Shown: positions 1-10,196, counted from the first letter of the stretch. The stretch: DNA of 64,000 nucleotides from Tiliqua scincoides (GCF_035046505.1 NC_089824.1:114463997-114527996), one strand, 5' to 3'. Notes: generated from the sequence alone by a model not told the origin. Numbers and translations: made by a program.

Positions 1-414
1 CACAATTCAGTCAGAGAAATGGCTCAAGATGATAGCTGCCTTACCTCTGGCAGGGGGATGAAAAGTCGGTAGAAGTCATGGCAATACAACAATATAGAAA
101 GGGTAAGGGTGCAAATGCAGAGGAAGTGAGTGAAGCTGAGCCAGGTGAAGAGGAGTATGTCTTACAGGGCAATCCTGTACATGTTTGCTTAGAAGTAAGT
201 TCCCAAGTGTTTAATGAGATTTACCTTCTTGAATTACAGTCCTATAAAGACCTGACAGTAAGCCCCCCTTGAACATAGTGAAAACATAGTTTTCAAGTAA
301 ACACGTACAGAATGGCACTATAACTGTGTTTAAGACTGCAGCCTCGGTGTGAATCTCTGCTGCCTGCCATATGTATTTTTTTTCTTTGATTCTACTGCAG
401 TGGCAACATCAGCT

Positions 415-945
415 TCAGCTATTTATCTAGCATTCATGATTTATGGTATTATGCTAGCAATAGATATCATTATTTATACTATTTATACATTCATGATAAA
501 TACTATTTATGATTTATGCTATTTATACAAATGCTATAAAATAGCATTTATCATGAAAGCTATTTATCATGATTTATGCTATTTATGCTAGCAATAAAAA
601 TCTACCATTCATGGCCGTACCCCATCCCAGCTACTGTGTAGGCTCCTAGTCTTTACAGAAGCTGAAACAGGGTACAACTAAGCAAGCCATGACCTCCGGG
701 AGAATCAGGGTAGTGACATCTTGTGACATCATTTTTGTCTCTCTTCAGTTTTGATGGGAAATTGTGTTCTACTGAAAGAATGTCCCCTTTCAAAAAAACG
801 AATTGACCACCCTCTTTGTTCATGCTGGAAACTAAATAACTAAATAAGATCAGATCTATAAACAGGCCCAGGGGCATTTCAAAGAGCACTAAAAATATCA
901 TAGATTTATGATAAATGCTATTTATCTAGCATTCATAGTTTCTCA
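415..945. repeat. AT-rich local repeats (CTATTTAT/TAGCATTCAT)
   Basis: CTATTTATCTAGCATTCAT occurs at about 419 and 918, and GATTTATGCTATTTAT-like units recur between 430 and 590. The block can fold in several ways. Confidence 0.6.
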
Positions 946-1440
946 AATGTTTCCCTTTGGGGGGGGGGGTCCCCTCACCTCCTGCTCTTACTGCAATGTG
1001 GAAAGCAAGGTGAGCTCTAAGTTCTGTTGTGATGAATACAGGAAGCTCATAAAGACCATACCTATGCCAAGTAAAAATCTCCTGCAGCAGCCTAAACAGG
1101 AAAGCTAGACAAAAAAGTTGATTTTTTTCTGTAAGAAATGGTGAGTCACCTTGAGTGCCTTTGAGGTAAAAATGTGTTTAGCACATTTTATGAATTAAAC
1201 AGATTGTAGTGTCAAATGGTGATTTGCAGATGTGAAGGAAATTGATGAGGATCAAATACCTTAAAGAGGACTGTCACACTGTCTCAAACTTGGTGCTTTT
1301 CAGGAGCGACTAGTGATCTGAGCAAATGTTTATTGGTCATTCCCAAGTTTATGGTAAGAAACCTTGCTGTGGTGCGGGAATTGTATAATGGACCTAAGTA
1401 TATGGTCTATTGTGTCTACATTAAAATAACTGATTTGTAC

Positions 1441-1495
1441 TAAATATTAACTATTATTAACTAATATTAACTATTAACTTAATTAACATTATGAA
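1441..1495. repeat. Local (ATTAACTA)n-like repeat
   Basis: Repeated ATTAACTATT and AATATTAACTA units. Confidence 0.6.
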
Positions 1496-1922
1496 ACGTC
1501 GAAGCAGTTGTCAATCATCCTGCTGCATGACTTGTTGGGCAAATTACGTAAAATACTGCTGGCATGTTTTTCCTTGCTACAAGACATTAAAGAACTATAA
1601 ACCTACTTGTATTATTGTTAGAAGCTGAATCTTCAAAGGAAGAGCATGGAATATCCCTCAGGCAGCTAGCCCAGCCTTCTAGTAGTTCCCAGTCCCATCC
1701 AAGGCCACTGTCCTGTTACCCTGTTCTTAGACTTTTTTCTTTTAACACAACTGAAAAGGTTCAAACAGCTGGTTCCTTCACTTGGAACATTTGTTGTGAC
1801 AAAATTTGAGAATCATACAGAACATTAATAAATGATGGGGGCTAGAACAAAGAGGATTCCTGTCACTTCCCTATATACAGTATCTGATTTTACAGACCAA
1901 TCCTATTCAATCCAGACCAACA

Positions 1923-2098
1923 GGCCAATCCTATTCAATTTTCCAGTGCTGGTGCAGCTGTGCCAATGGAGCAAGCACTGCAGCTTGTGGTGGGGCAGCA
2001 ATCACAGAGGCCTCCTTAAGATATGGGAACATTTGTTCCTTTACCTTGGGGCTGCATTGCAAGTGCAGCTGTGCTGGAAAATTGGATAGGATTGGGCC
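1923..2098. mobile_element. Long palindromic MITE (CCAATCCTATCCAACTTTCCAG type)
   Basis: Termini GGCCAATCCTATTCAATTTT and AAAATTGGATAGGATTGGGC. About 175 bp with GTGCCAATGG and CTTTACCTTGGGGCTGCATTGC inside. It is the 180-bp size class of the CAATCCTA repeats. Confidence 0.7.
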
Positions 2099-2103
2099 CT
2101 AAA

Positions 2104-2191
2104 ACTGCAATTCTACCCACACTTACCTTGGAGTAAGCCCTATTTACTATAATGGGGCTTATTTCTAAGTAGATATGCATAGGATTGGGCT
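2104..2191. repeat. Short palindromic repeat (CAATCCTA type)
   Basis: ACTGCAATTCTACCCACACT to TAGATATGCATAGGATTGGG, with AATGGGGCTTATT in the middle. Confidence 0.7.
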
Positions 2192-2401
2192 CTGAATTAC
2201 TGAGACCTGAAACAAGTGATTCAGTGATTCAGGGAGACCTGAATCATTGAACTGAAACAAATGTTCACCAAACCTGAAATACAGTAATGAAGTTTTTAAC
2301 ATTTTCAGAGCTAGAAATTTGAACTCTAGGTCTCAATGGAATTCAAAATACAACTTTGGCGTGGCGAGGTAGGGGAAACACTCAGAGTGTATGTCCACAT
2401 T

Positions 2402-2835
2402 CTCAGGGCTTTTTTTCTAATGGAACGCGGGGGGACGGAGTTCCGGCACCTTTTTGCAGGGGCCCCTCCCCTTTGGAGGCATTCCAGGAGGGGGGAAGCA
2501 AAATAGAGGCATTTGCTGGGTGGGTGCTGGGGGGTGCAGGGTAGGCGGGCACGTGGCCCCTGCCTGACTGCACAACGACCCCCTCCTGCCCCATCTCCAA
2601 GCTCTCGCCTGAGCACAGCCTGCCTCCCCTCCCCCTGCGCTCTGCTTCCCAGTGCAGCTTCCAAGCTGGTGGAGGGTGCGGGGGGACATGCGCCGACGCT
2701 GAGGAGGAGGACGGACAGCCAGCCAGCCAGCCAACCAGGGAGACGGGCTGAGGCACCCACGGAATGCCCAGGTACTGGCTTGGTGGAGGAGGAGGGGAAG
2801 GAAGCTGGCTGGTGCAGCCCCGTGCCAATCTGCAG
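2402..2835. repeat. GC-rich interspersed element (CAGGGCTTTTTTTC terminus)
   Basis: It begins CAGGGCTTTTTTTC followed by GGAGTTCCGGCACC. A shorter end of the same kind in the other orientation (GAGTTCCTGCACC ... AAAAAAAGCACTG) occurs at 3977-4014. This looks like a hAT-style non-autonomous family; the right boundary is unclear. Open frames on both strands here are compositional. Confidence 0.4.
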
Positions 2836-2837
2836 CA

Positions 2838-3290
2838 CGAGCCTAGGCGTGTCTACTCAGAAGTATGTCTCATTGTGCTCAATGGGACTTGCTCCTGGGA
2901 AAGGGTGCATAGCCTTGCAGCCTGAGAGCCCAAGCATGTCTACTCAGAAGTAAGTTCCATTGTGTTCAATGGGGCTTACTCCCAGGAAAGTGTCATAGCC
3001 TTGCAGCCTGAGTAGACAGGCAGAGGAAGGGCTCTGAGGCTGCAGTACTCTCCACACTTTCCTGGGAGGAAGCCCCACTGCCTCTAATGGGACTGACTTC
3101 TGAGTAGACAGGCACAGGATTGGGCCCTGAGGCTGCCACCCTATCCACAGTAAGCCCCATTCACTAAAGTGGACTTCTGAGGAGACATGCATAGGATTAG
3201 GCTGCAATCCTAGGCACTTTCCTGGGAGTAAGCTCCATTGACTAGAACGAGACTTACTTCAGAGTAGACATACCTAGGATTGGGCTCTTA
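2838..3290. repeat. Cluster of about five short palindromic repeats
   Basis: Five partly degraded copies follow each other: GTGTCTACTCAGAAGTATGT, ATGTCTACTCAGAAGTAAGT, then three in the reverse sense (ACTTCTGAGTAGACAGGCAC, CTTCTGAGGAGACATGCATA and ACTTCAGAGTAGACATACCT). This is the densest cluster of the family in the window. Confidence 0.75.
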
Positions 3291-3819
3291 ATCCTGGCAG
3301 AGATATATATCTGCACCCGTTTTCACATGCTAAGGGCAGGTGAAAAGGGATTCTACGTGTGTACAACATGCTGTCCAGCCTTGCCAGAGATCCTCCTCAT
3401 CCTTCCCCCACAAGCATGCCCTCCGCCAGCCAGCGTTTGCAGCTCTTCTCCAGCAATGCACAGCAGCTGCTCAGGGCAGCAGAGAACATACAATTGCATG
3501 CCAAGTGCCTTCCCAAAGACACAGAGTATTCTGATACCTGAATTAAACCATATTTAATCGCTTGTTTGCAAACGTAGCTGTTTCTATGTGCACCTAAGGA
3601 CCCCTCTCGTGTAAGAATTCCTTTTTTGTTCTTACTCCCACAGTTGCTTAGAGTAATTTTATTACATGGAACTCATGTAAGCCATTTTTTGGAATCCATT
3701 CACTGCTTCCTCTCCTCGAAGTAGTGCCACACTACATACTACACGCTACAAGTGCACCTGTAGAAAAAATATTTTTTGTGTAGAAAAAATAGCTAGGGGG
3801 AAGGGGATGTGGAGATTGA

Positions 3820-3856
3820 CAGCCCAATCCTATGCATGTCTACTCAGAAGTAAGTT
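3820..3856. repeat. Short palindromic repeat, fragment
   Basis: CAGCCCAATCCTATGCATGT then CTACTCAGAAGTAAGTTC; only the left half is present. Confidence 0.6.
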
Positions 3857-3910
3857 CATCTTTAGGGGGGAAGCACATAAAAAATATTTTATTTCTCCAA
3901 TAAAAAATGG

Positions 3911-3914
3911 TTTA

Positions 3915-3961
<47 letters not shown>

Positions 3962-3962
3962 A
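3911..3962. repeat. (AAAT)n microsatellite
   Basis: About 13 tandem AAAT/TAAA units. Confidence 0.95.
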
Positions 3963-3976
3963 GATTAACAAGTTGT

Positions 3977-4014
3977 GAGTTCCTGCACCTTTTTATTTAC
4001 AAAAAAAGCACTGC
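3977..4014. repeat. End of a CAG-GCTTTTTTT type element
   Basis: GAGTTCCTGCACC and AAAAAAAGCACTG mirror the left end of the element at 2402. Only this end is recognised. Confidence 0.35.
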
Positions 4015-4265
4015 ACATTCTCAATTCCCTCCTCAAGTTTGCAAACTTGAATATTATTTAGAAGTATCATCAGGTCTTCTGACAGTAACAACATACAAAA
4101 TACAAAACAAAAACATTTTTGTCAAATGAGTGTCCAAAATAAGCTGTTCTCCCCTTTTTTTTTCAAAAGTAGCTCCAATCTATTATACAAACACTCTGCT
4201 AGCAAAGATTTTGTTAGATATGAGTCACCAAAAATCATGTCAGCTGGTCCTGCTAAATAACTTAC

Positions 4266-4402
4266 CTCTGTTGTAAGCAGTGCCTCTCCCGGGACATCAC
4301 ACCCCCTCCACAGGTACGGGAGCATGTGGACCAAGAGCTCCATTCCCCCCACCATTTGGTGATCTCTTCATTCCAAGTTCCTTCTGCTGCCTCACTACTG
4401 TC
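4266..4402 (-). CDS. ADAMTSL2-like gene, thrombospondin type-1 repeat exon
   Basis: The exon begins after TTTCTGTCAG and ends at CAACAGAG|GTAAG, giving 45 codons plus two bases. The reading contains [18 protein letters not shown] followed by [10 protein letters not shown]. This is the WxxW, CSxTCGGG core of a thrombospondin type-1 repeat. From memory, human ADAMTSL2 has WWGEW, CSRSCGGG and ERHCLQQR at the matching place just after its signal peptide, so the match is close in sequence and in position. ADAMTSL2 is a secreted, protease-less ADAMTS-like glycoprotein of the extracellular matrix that binds fibrillin microfibrils and modulates TGF-beta. The following exons are not found in the 4.2 kb to the left and probably lie outside the window. 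It could be ADAMTSL2 itself or a paralogue; the neighbouring TOR1AIP genes favour a paralogue. Confidence 0.82.
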
Positions 4403-4526
4403 CTGACAGAAACAGGGAATGGTTAGCTTGAGAACTTCAGCCTCATCTCAGTTAACTTGCTTTCTCTTAACTACACTTCCCTACAGCTTTTCACATACCC
4501 ATATATTGTATTATCACACACTAAGG

Positions 4527-4707
4527 GCACAATCCTAACCAACTTTTCAGCACTGGCTTAGCTGCAATGCAATCCCAAGGTAAGGTAACAAACATGCCCT
4601 TATCTTGAGGAGGCCCCCTTGACTTCCTCCTCACTGCAGGATGCAATACGTGCCACACTGACATAGCTATGTCAGTGCTCGTAAGTTGGTTAAGATTATG
4701 CCCTAAG
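4527..4707. mobile_element. Long palindromic MITE
   Basis: Termini GGCACAATCCTAACCAACTT and TAAGTTGGTTAAGATTATGC; interior GGTAAGGTAACAAACATGCC and TGCAGGATGCAATACG. Same class as 1923-2098. Confidence 0.7.
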
Positions 4708-5010
4708 TATCTTTTTAAAAAAAATCTAAATTGTGGGGAGTGAAGGGAAAACACTCTCTTTTAATGAGAAATTATTTTTCTGAAATAATCAGTCCTTTCA
4801 TGACCAGTTTCCTCAATAATATACCCATACAGATTTTATTACACATACCTGATAAATGGTGAAATCCTCCTTATTGTTCAGAAGGTTTATACAACTAGTA
4901 ACCTCACAGGGAGAATGCTCTTATCTTGGTAACTTGTTTGGCAATCAGTATGGGCTTGTCATACATTCAATGGATAAGGGTGGCATTTGGTCAGCTATTT
5001 ACAAGATCAG

Positions 5011-5100
5011 GGGCACAATCCTAACCAGGTCTACTCAGAAGTAAGTCCTATTTTGTTCAATGGGGCTTACTCTCAGGAAAGTGTGGTTAAGATTGTAGCC
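5011..5100. repeat. Short palindromic repeat
   Basis: CACAATCCTAACCAGGTCTA to AAGTGTGGTTAAGATTGTAG. Confidence 0.7.
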
Positions 5101-5103
5101 TTA

Positions 5104-5306
5104 GGACACAATCCTAACCCCCACGTCAGTGCTTTCCAGCACCGACCTAAGGGCAATGCAGCTCCGAGGTAAGGAAACAAACATTCCCTTACTTTGAGGA
5201 GGCCTCCGTGGGTGACACCCAACTGCAGGATGCAGCACATGTTCCATTGGTACTGCTATGCCAGTGCTGGAAAGCACTGACATAAGGGGTTAGGACTGCG
5301 ACCTAA
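5104..5306. mobile_element. Long palindromic MITE
   Basis: Termini GGACACAATCCTAACCCCCA and GGGGTTAGGACTGCGACC. It abuts a short palindromic copy at 5011-5100. Confidence 0.65.
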
Positions 5307-5826
5307 GAGCCGGAGGCTGGATGAGCAACCCAGACTTCACTACTTGATCATACATACATAATAATACATAGCAATTGGAATACACCAGTGATCCATCAGT
5401 GTTTGGTATAGTAAACCCATGAAGTGGAAATGTATATTTCGAAATATACACTAAAGGAGCCATGACCAATCACTGTTCCTTGCTACACAGCCCTGAGATT
5501 CTGAAGACATGCATCTTCCCTCAGTGTTGGTGCTAGTATTTGGGGGCACATGCATGTGTCCTCTTTATGTGCACACATAGCTACACCCCTCCTCTCTGCC
5601 AGCAACTGGTCATGAGACAGAGGAGAGGAGTTCTTCATGCCACCACTATAATATTGGGATGCTTAAGGACCAATGGGGTTGTTAACAGCCACTACCAGAC
5701 AGTGTCATAGATGGACAAATGGTCTAATTTCCTATGAGGGTAGGTAACTTTGTACCATTTCTGCATCAGGAATGGTGCATCACAATTACCTACCCTCAGA
5801 AGAAGTCACCATGTATGAGTGAGCTC

Positions 5827-6075
5827 ACTTACAGCCCAACCCTACCCAAGCTCCCTCGCGCCAGTGTGGTGGCGCCAGCGTGGCTTCCAAGGCATCCTGT
5901 GGGGAATTTTGCATGCTGGAGGTCTCCTTGAGGAAAGGGAATGTGTATTCCTTTGCCCTGGAGTAAGCCCCAGCAAGTGCAACAGGTCAACTTGAACCTG
6001 CACTATATAGCTGGTACAAGTCCACATTGATATGTGTTGATAGATCAGGCCCAGGAAGGGGGATAGGATTCATGT
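5827..6075. repeat. Diverged long palindromic MITE
   Basis: TACAGCCCAACCCTACCCAA on the left and GGGGGATAGGATTCATG on the right, with GAGGAAAGGGAATGTGTATT inside. Degraded. Confidence 0.4.
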
Positions 6076-6886
6076 GCACTGCTGACACCAATCCCACCCC
6101 CCTTGCCCCCGTCACTGACCTCCCTTGCCCTGCTGTACCCTCTTTCCACCCTTCCCGCACCCCTGTGCTGCACAGTTCTGGACTTAACCTGCTCCAGCAG
6201 GTGCAGCTCCATGTGCCATGCCAACTGGAAGGCTCTGGCCTTCCCACCAGTGCTACAAACCATTGCAAAGTACTTAGTGGCACTTTTGTGGTGGCCTGTG
6301 CCAGCAGAGTGCACACTGCACCAGCTCCAGTAACCAATAGGACTGGGCAAAAAGAGAAGCAGTGGACCACCTCCATTGAGGGCAGATGGTTCTGTCATAC
6401 TTCAACATGGGCATTACAAACTATACACTTGGGAAGACAAGACCAGAGCCAAGTAAATCTTTTGGAGTGTAATAGTGAAGGGAGTCACCAGTCTTAACTT
6501 ACCAAAAAAATAATGTGTCTCAGCTGTCAGAAGTTTGAAATACAGTGCTGTAACAGAATGTTGCAGCCTGGCCTCCTTTGGGACAAACTTCCCCATCCTG
6601 AAGGGGGGGGGGCGTAATGTGTTCCCCTGGCTACTTACAATGAGGAAACCCTCTGCCATTTCCTCAGTGCCTCTAAGAAACAGACCACAATGGGTTCAGT
6701 GACCCTTGAAAACTGGGAGGCTCAGGAAGCTGATTGAAGTTAGCCTATTTCTGTGGCCTCCTTCATTTTATAATGACAGAGGTAGTGCTTGCTGGCTCTG
6801 CCTGTGAATGAGAGTTCTGTAATAATGAGGATTTGACAGTGGGCTTTTCACAGCTGCAGGGAGACAGGGATTATTAAAGAGCCCAG

Positions 6887-6902
6887 AGCTCTAATTAGAG
6901 CT
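6887..6902. other. Perfect 16-bp palindrome AGCTCTAATTAGAGCT
   Basis: It contains the TAATTA homeodomain core in an otherwise non-repetitive stretch (6.7-7.0 kb) in the first intron of the ADAMTSL2-like gene. Any regulatory role is a guess. Confidence 0.35.
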
Positions 6903-7214
6903 TCTGTCAGGTCAGAAGGTGTGTCTTTGCCTCCCTCACAAAACACCAAGTGAATTGCCCACCTGTGGTGAATGGTAAAATGGGACAGGGGAGGGGGTAG
7001 TTAGGCCAGAAGTTCACTTTAAAAATGCCCTGAAGACAGGAGAGCAGGACACAAGAATGAATAAATGGAACCTTCAGCTACACATTTTGCTGGGGTTTAA
7101 AACACACACACAGCACAAGGAAAGGAGAGTAAAACGTCTATACAATAGCAGAACACAGCTGGTGCATGTGAAATAACTAACCGCTTTGGAACAGTCCAGT
7201 GCCCTGATCCTAAA

Positions 7215-7345
7215 ATAATTATTTGAAAACTGTTTTAATTATTGTTTTTAATTGTTAATTTTGTATTTTTAATTGTTGTAGGCCACCTTGTGTGCCCATG
7301 GGGCAAAAAGGTGGGATATAAATCAATATAATAATAAAGATATTT
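7215..7345 (+). repeat. LINE/SINE 3' end-like repeat
   Basis: GTAGGCCACCTTGTGTGCCC and AAAAGGTGGGATATAAATC with an ATAATAATAAA tail resemble the 3' end of reptile LINE/SINE families. Confidence 0.4.
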
Positions 7346-7849
7346 CAGAATAACAATTAATACATATTAATTGCAAACTGCTCTCACTGCATATCATTTA
7401 CTTTCCAAGGAGCTGCACCACTGCCTGAGAAGTGCACCTGGGAACACTTCTCAGATCAGGTGTGACCCAACATATTCTGCCACACTGCCAAGGATTCTGA
7501 GCTGCACCTCTCACATTGCGCCACCAGGTTGAGTGCCATATGGACATAATGAAATGAGAGTATGGCCACAGAAAGCACAATTGTTCCCAGAATGTCTAGT
7601 GCCAGTTCTGCCTGTGAATTGTCCAAACTTCCCCAGAATGTACTTAAAATTGGAATATTAGACATTCCAGACAACAACAGCCACTAGTTTTGTGATGCCT
7701 ACGGAGTTTTCACCCATAAGGTTCCAAATGAGTTTTTTTTTTCCTGTCCCCCAGCCTGCAATTCACATGCGATGCCTTGCACTGCCCATTCGGTTTCTTT
7801 CTCTCTTGCCTGCTTTCTCTGCTGTGTTAACAGGAGCGACCCTGGTGCT

Positions 7850-8720
7850 GAGCCTCAGCGGGAGCAGGGCAGGATCAGAGGCGTTCTGGGGGTCACGTGT
7901 GACGGTCAAGGGGGCCGTGAACTGGTCCCGATGAGACAGGGCTCGGGAAGTCCTCCGGGGAGGAGAGCTTGGAAAGCACACCTGATTCCTTGGGCATCTT
8001 CATTGCTGGGGGGCCATCTCCAAAGCTGCCTGCGCTCCCCTCTTCCTGCCGTTTTAAAGGACCTGAGAGACAGGACATGTGGGGCTTGGGGTGGGCGCTG
8101 GGGACGGAAGGAGCAAGGCGCACGAGCTCGCTCTGAGTCGGGTCTCCCGCAGCCAGGGAGCGAGCGAGCCTCAGGAGGAGTTCCCCGGGGAAAGGCGCGG
8201 CACTCACCGCCGCTCGTGCACTGGCGCCGGGAAACGGCCCCTCGATAGCCGCCCGCTGCCCCCTTACCTTAGCGCGGAGGGCACAAGCGAGCAGCAGGAG
8301 CAGCGACGGCGGGGCAAGAAGCCGGCGGGAGGAGAAGGCGGGAGGCGCGGCCATCGTGCGCGCTAGTGCTCCATGGGCTGCAGTGGCAGCGGGGAGGTGG
8401 CGGCGGCGGCGGCGGCGGCACTGGCAGCGAAGTCCCCGCGGCAAGAGCAGCCGCCCCGGCGCAGCCCTGCATGGCCGACTAAGTAATTAATGACTTTCCA
8501 ACCTGTTGGGTGGCGGCGAGGACGCGGCCGAGCCTGGGCGGCGTGATTGACAAGGGACTTGAGAGCCACCCCGGCAAGGAGCGGGCGGAGGGGCCCGTCT
8601 GCGCGCCACGACGCCTCTCTCTTCCCAGGGAGACAAAGGGGCCGCACTCAGCAGCATCTTCCCCAGCAACCCCGCCCGGCCGCCCTTCCGGGGGGAGGCA
8701 GACAGGCTGCAGTCCTAGCC
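7850..8720. promoter_or_regulatory. CpG-island promoter of the ADAMTSL2-like gene
   Basis: This stretch is markedly richer in CpG than its flanks, with a (GGC)n run at 8401-8420 and many CGCG and GGCGG blocks. It covers the signal-peptide exon and its 5' leader. No TATA box is evident, as usual for this promoter class. On the minus strand the leader carries an out-of-frame ATG at 8472 and a three-codon ATG-GAG-CAC-TAG upstream ORF near 8373, which could dampen translation of the main start at 8354. Confidence 0.6.
8268..8354 (-). CDS. ADAMTSL2-like gene, first coding exon (signal peptide)
   Basis: The exon encodes 29 residues beginning MAAPPAFSSRRLL, followed by a leucine run (LLLLLACAL) typical of an N-terminal signal peptide, so the product should enter the secretory pathway. 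It ends at AAG|GTAAGG, a strong donor, in phase 0. The next recognised exon to the left (4266-4402) starts in phase 0 after a good acceptor and encodes a thrombospondin type-1 repeat. The ATG lies inside a CpG island, as expected for a first coding exon. Two out-of-frame upstream ATGs precede it on the minus strand. The exon alone does not identify a gene: the family call rests on the neighbouring exon and on the phase match. An undetected exon between the two cannot be excluded. Confidence 0.7.
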
Positions 8721-8998
8721 ACACTTTCCTGGGAGTAAGCCCCGTTGACTACAGTGGGACTGACTTCTGAGTAGACCAGCCATTTTCAACCACTGTGCCG
8801 CGGGAGTTTGGTGGAGGGTCATTTATTAATAGAACCATTGGGGGATATGCGCCCCCCACTAACAGCATGGTGTGCCTTGTTAATTGTCCAAAAACTGATG
8901 GTGTGCCTTGACAATTTGAGTACCTTTTCAGTATGCCATGAGACGAAAAAGGTTGAAAATCACTGGAGTAGACAGGCATAGGATTGGGCTCTAAGGCT
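8711..8998. repeat. Short palindromic repeat split by a hAT MITE
   Basis: GCAGTCCTAGCCACACTTTC to TTCTGAGTAGAC (8776) resumes as AGGCATAGGATTGGGC after 8973. The gap is exactly the hAT element 8777-8965 plus its duplicated GAGTAGAC. Confidence 0.8.
8777..8965. mobile_element. hAT-type MITE with 8-bp duplication GAGTAGAC
   Basis: The 189-bp element has termini CAGCCATTTTCAACC and GGTTGAAAATCACTG and is flanked on both sides by GAGTAGAC (8769-8776 and 8966-8973). It is inserted inside a palindromic repeat copy, which resumes right after it. Confidence 0.85.
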
Positions 8999-9078
8999 GC
9001 AATCCTATCCCCAGTTTTCTGGGAGTAAGTCCCATTGACTATAATGGGATTTACTTCTGAGTAGACATGCTGAGTAGA
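8996..9078. repeat. Short palindromic repeat
   Basis: GCTGCAATCCTATCCCCAGT to ACTTCTGAGTAGACATGC; a second GAGTAGACATGC is duplicated at its end. Confidence 0.7.
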
Positions 9079-9386
9079 CATGCTCACACACATCCCTTGC
9101 TGCAGTATTGGAAAAAGCTTGGTGGCTTCTTTGTGGTGCCGCAATCCTGTCAGTACAACAGAGCATCTCCAGGCTTTGCTTCCTTGCCCCCTGAAATTCC
9201 AGGGTTCCATTCTGCAGAACAGAGAGTGGAACCCAAAAGATGAAGCTGGACATGGGGAAGTGGCAAAGGTGCCATCAAGAAGGGCTAGGATGATTTTGGT
9301 TAAATGGGGCTACTTGTGACAAGGGAGGGCATGTGTGTGTAAACAAAGGCCTTTGGAAGTGTAGCATGATTCTCAGGACACTTACA

Positions 9387-9471
9387 GTCCAATCCTACGC
9401 ATGTCTACTCAGAAGTAAGTCCCGTTATAGTAAATGGGGCTTACTCCCATGAAAGTGTGGATAGAATTGCT
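9387..9471. repeat. Short palindromic repeat
   Basis: AGTCCAATCCTACGCATGTC to GAAAGTGTGGATAGAATTGC. Confidence 0.7.
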
Positions 9472-9697
9472 TCCTCATCTCTACATATTTGGTGTTCTTC
9501 ATACATTGCCTGATGTGGAGAAAGCAAGATTAGGAGACAAAAGAGTATTGTGTCACATGACATATGATGCATCCATCTTTCTACCATGTGGTCTTCACTA
9601 CCCAAGGTGAACCTGAGGTTCCTGTACTTGCCTTGGAGATTTCCAGAGAATGAGTGTGAAGGTGTAATGGAAGATCAGATGATCATCAGGAGGATGA

Positions 9698-10175
9698 TGT
9701 GGTGTTGACAGTGATCCCATGTTTTGACAGCTGTTTGACAGCTCTGGGAAGGGCAGGGCTGGCTCCACAGCTGTAATCAATCAAGGCCAATGGGACTCTG
9801 ATGGACACCTGAGCTTCATTTGACCTTGATGGAACTGTGAATGGACATGGACTGAAGAGATGGCTCAGCTGAGCCTAATTTGGACTTAACAAGGGGCTAA
9901 CAAGGTAGCTCACAGCTGAGCTGCATTTTGGATTATGAAACATTCAAGGATAAAAGGCAGCTTCAGAAGGACCAAAGGCTACCCTGACCCAGGGAGACCT
10001 GACCTACCTGGACTGTGACCCGGCATATTGACTTTGGACTGTGAGTTGGCAATCTGCATTTATTGGACTGGGACCTGACTCTGACTTTTGCTTGCTGCAC
10101 TTGTGAGTTTAACAAGGGAAATTAATCAGCCTTAAGTGGGCACAAGGCCCAGTGGGGAGGAGCTGTGGCACAACA
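9698..10175 (+). repeat. Putative 5' LTR of the retrovirus fossil
   Basis: The 478-bp segment starts TGTGGTGTTGACA and ends GGCACAACA, immediately followed by a three-base spacer and the primer-binding site. A TATA-like box sits about 225 bp before its end. Boundaries are inferred from one copy only. Confidence 0.6.
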
Positions 10176-10178
10176 AAT

Positions 10179-10196
10179 TGGTACCAGGAGTGGGGT
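10179..10196 (+). other. Primer-binding site for tRNA-Leu (UAA)
   Basis: TGGTACCAGGAGTGGGGT is the complement of the 3' end of vertebrate tRNA-Leu(UAA), ...ACCCCACTCCTGGTACCA. It lies directly after the putative LTR, as in retroviruses. Confidence 0.75.

Larger units (their letters stand above)
4266..8354 (-). other. 5' part of ADAMTSL2-like gene (enters from left edge)
   Basis: This span joins the signal-peptide exon and the thrombospondin exon of one minus-strand gene. The phase-0 junction gives ...ACALRAK followed by [19 protein letters not shown], which matches the signal peptide, short linker and repeat order of ADAMTSL2. The intron between them (4403-8267) holds palindromic MITEs, a LINE- or SINE-like 3' end near 7.22-7.34 kb and an unexplained unique stretch around 6.7-7.0 kb. 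The gene continues left of position 1. Confidence 0.7.

Noticed and set aside
2326-2953. Overlapping proline-rich ORFs on both strands
   Set aside because: They fall in a GC-rich interspersed element and have no protein character.
9085-9320. Short frames near 9.1 kb as a gene
   Set aside because: They overlap palindromic repeats and show no conserved features.
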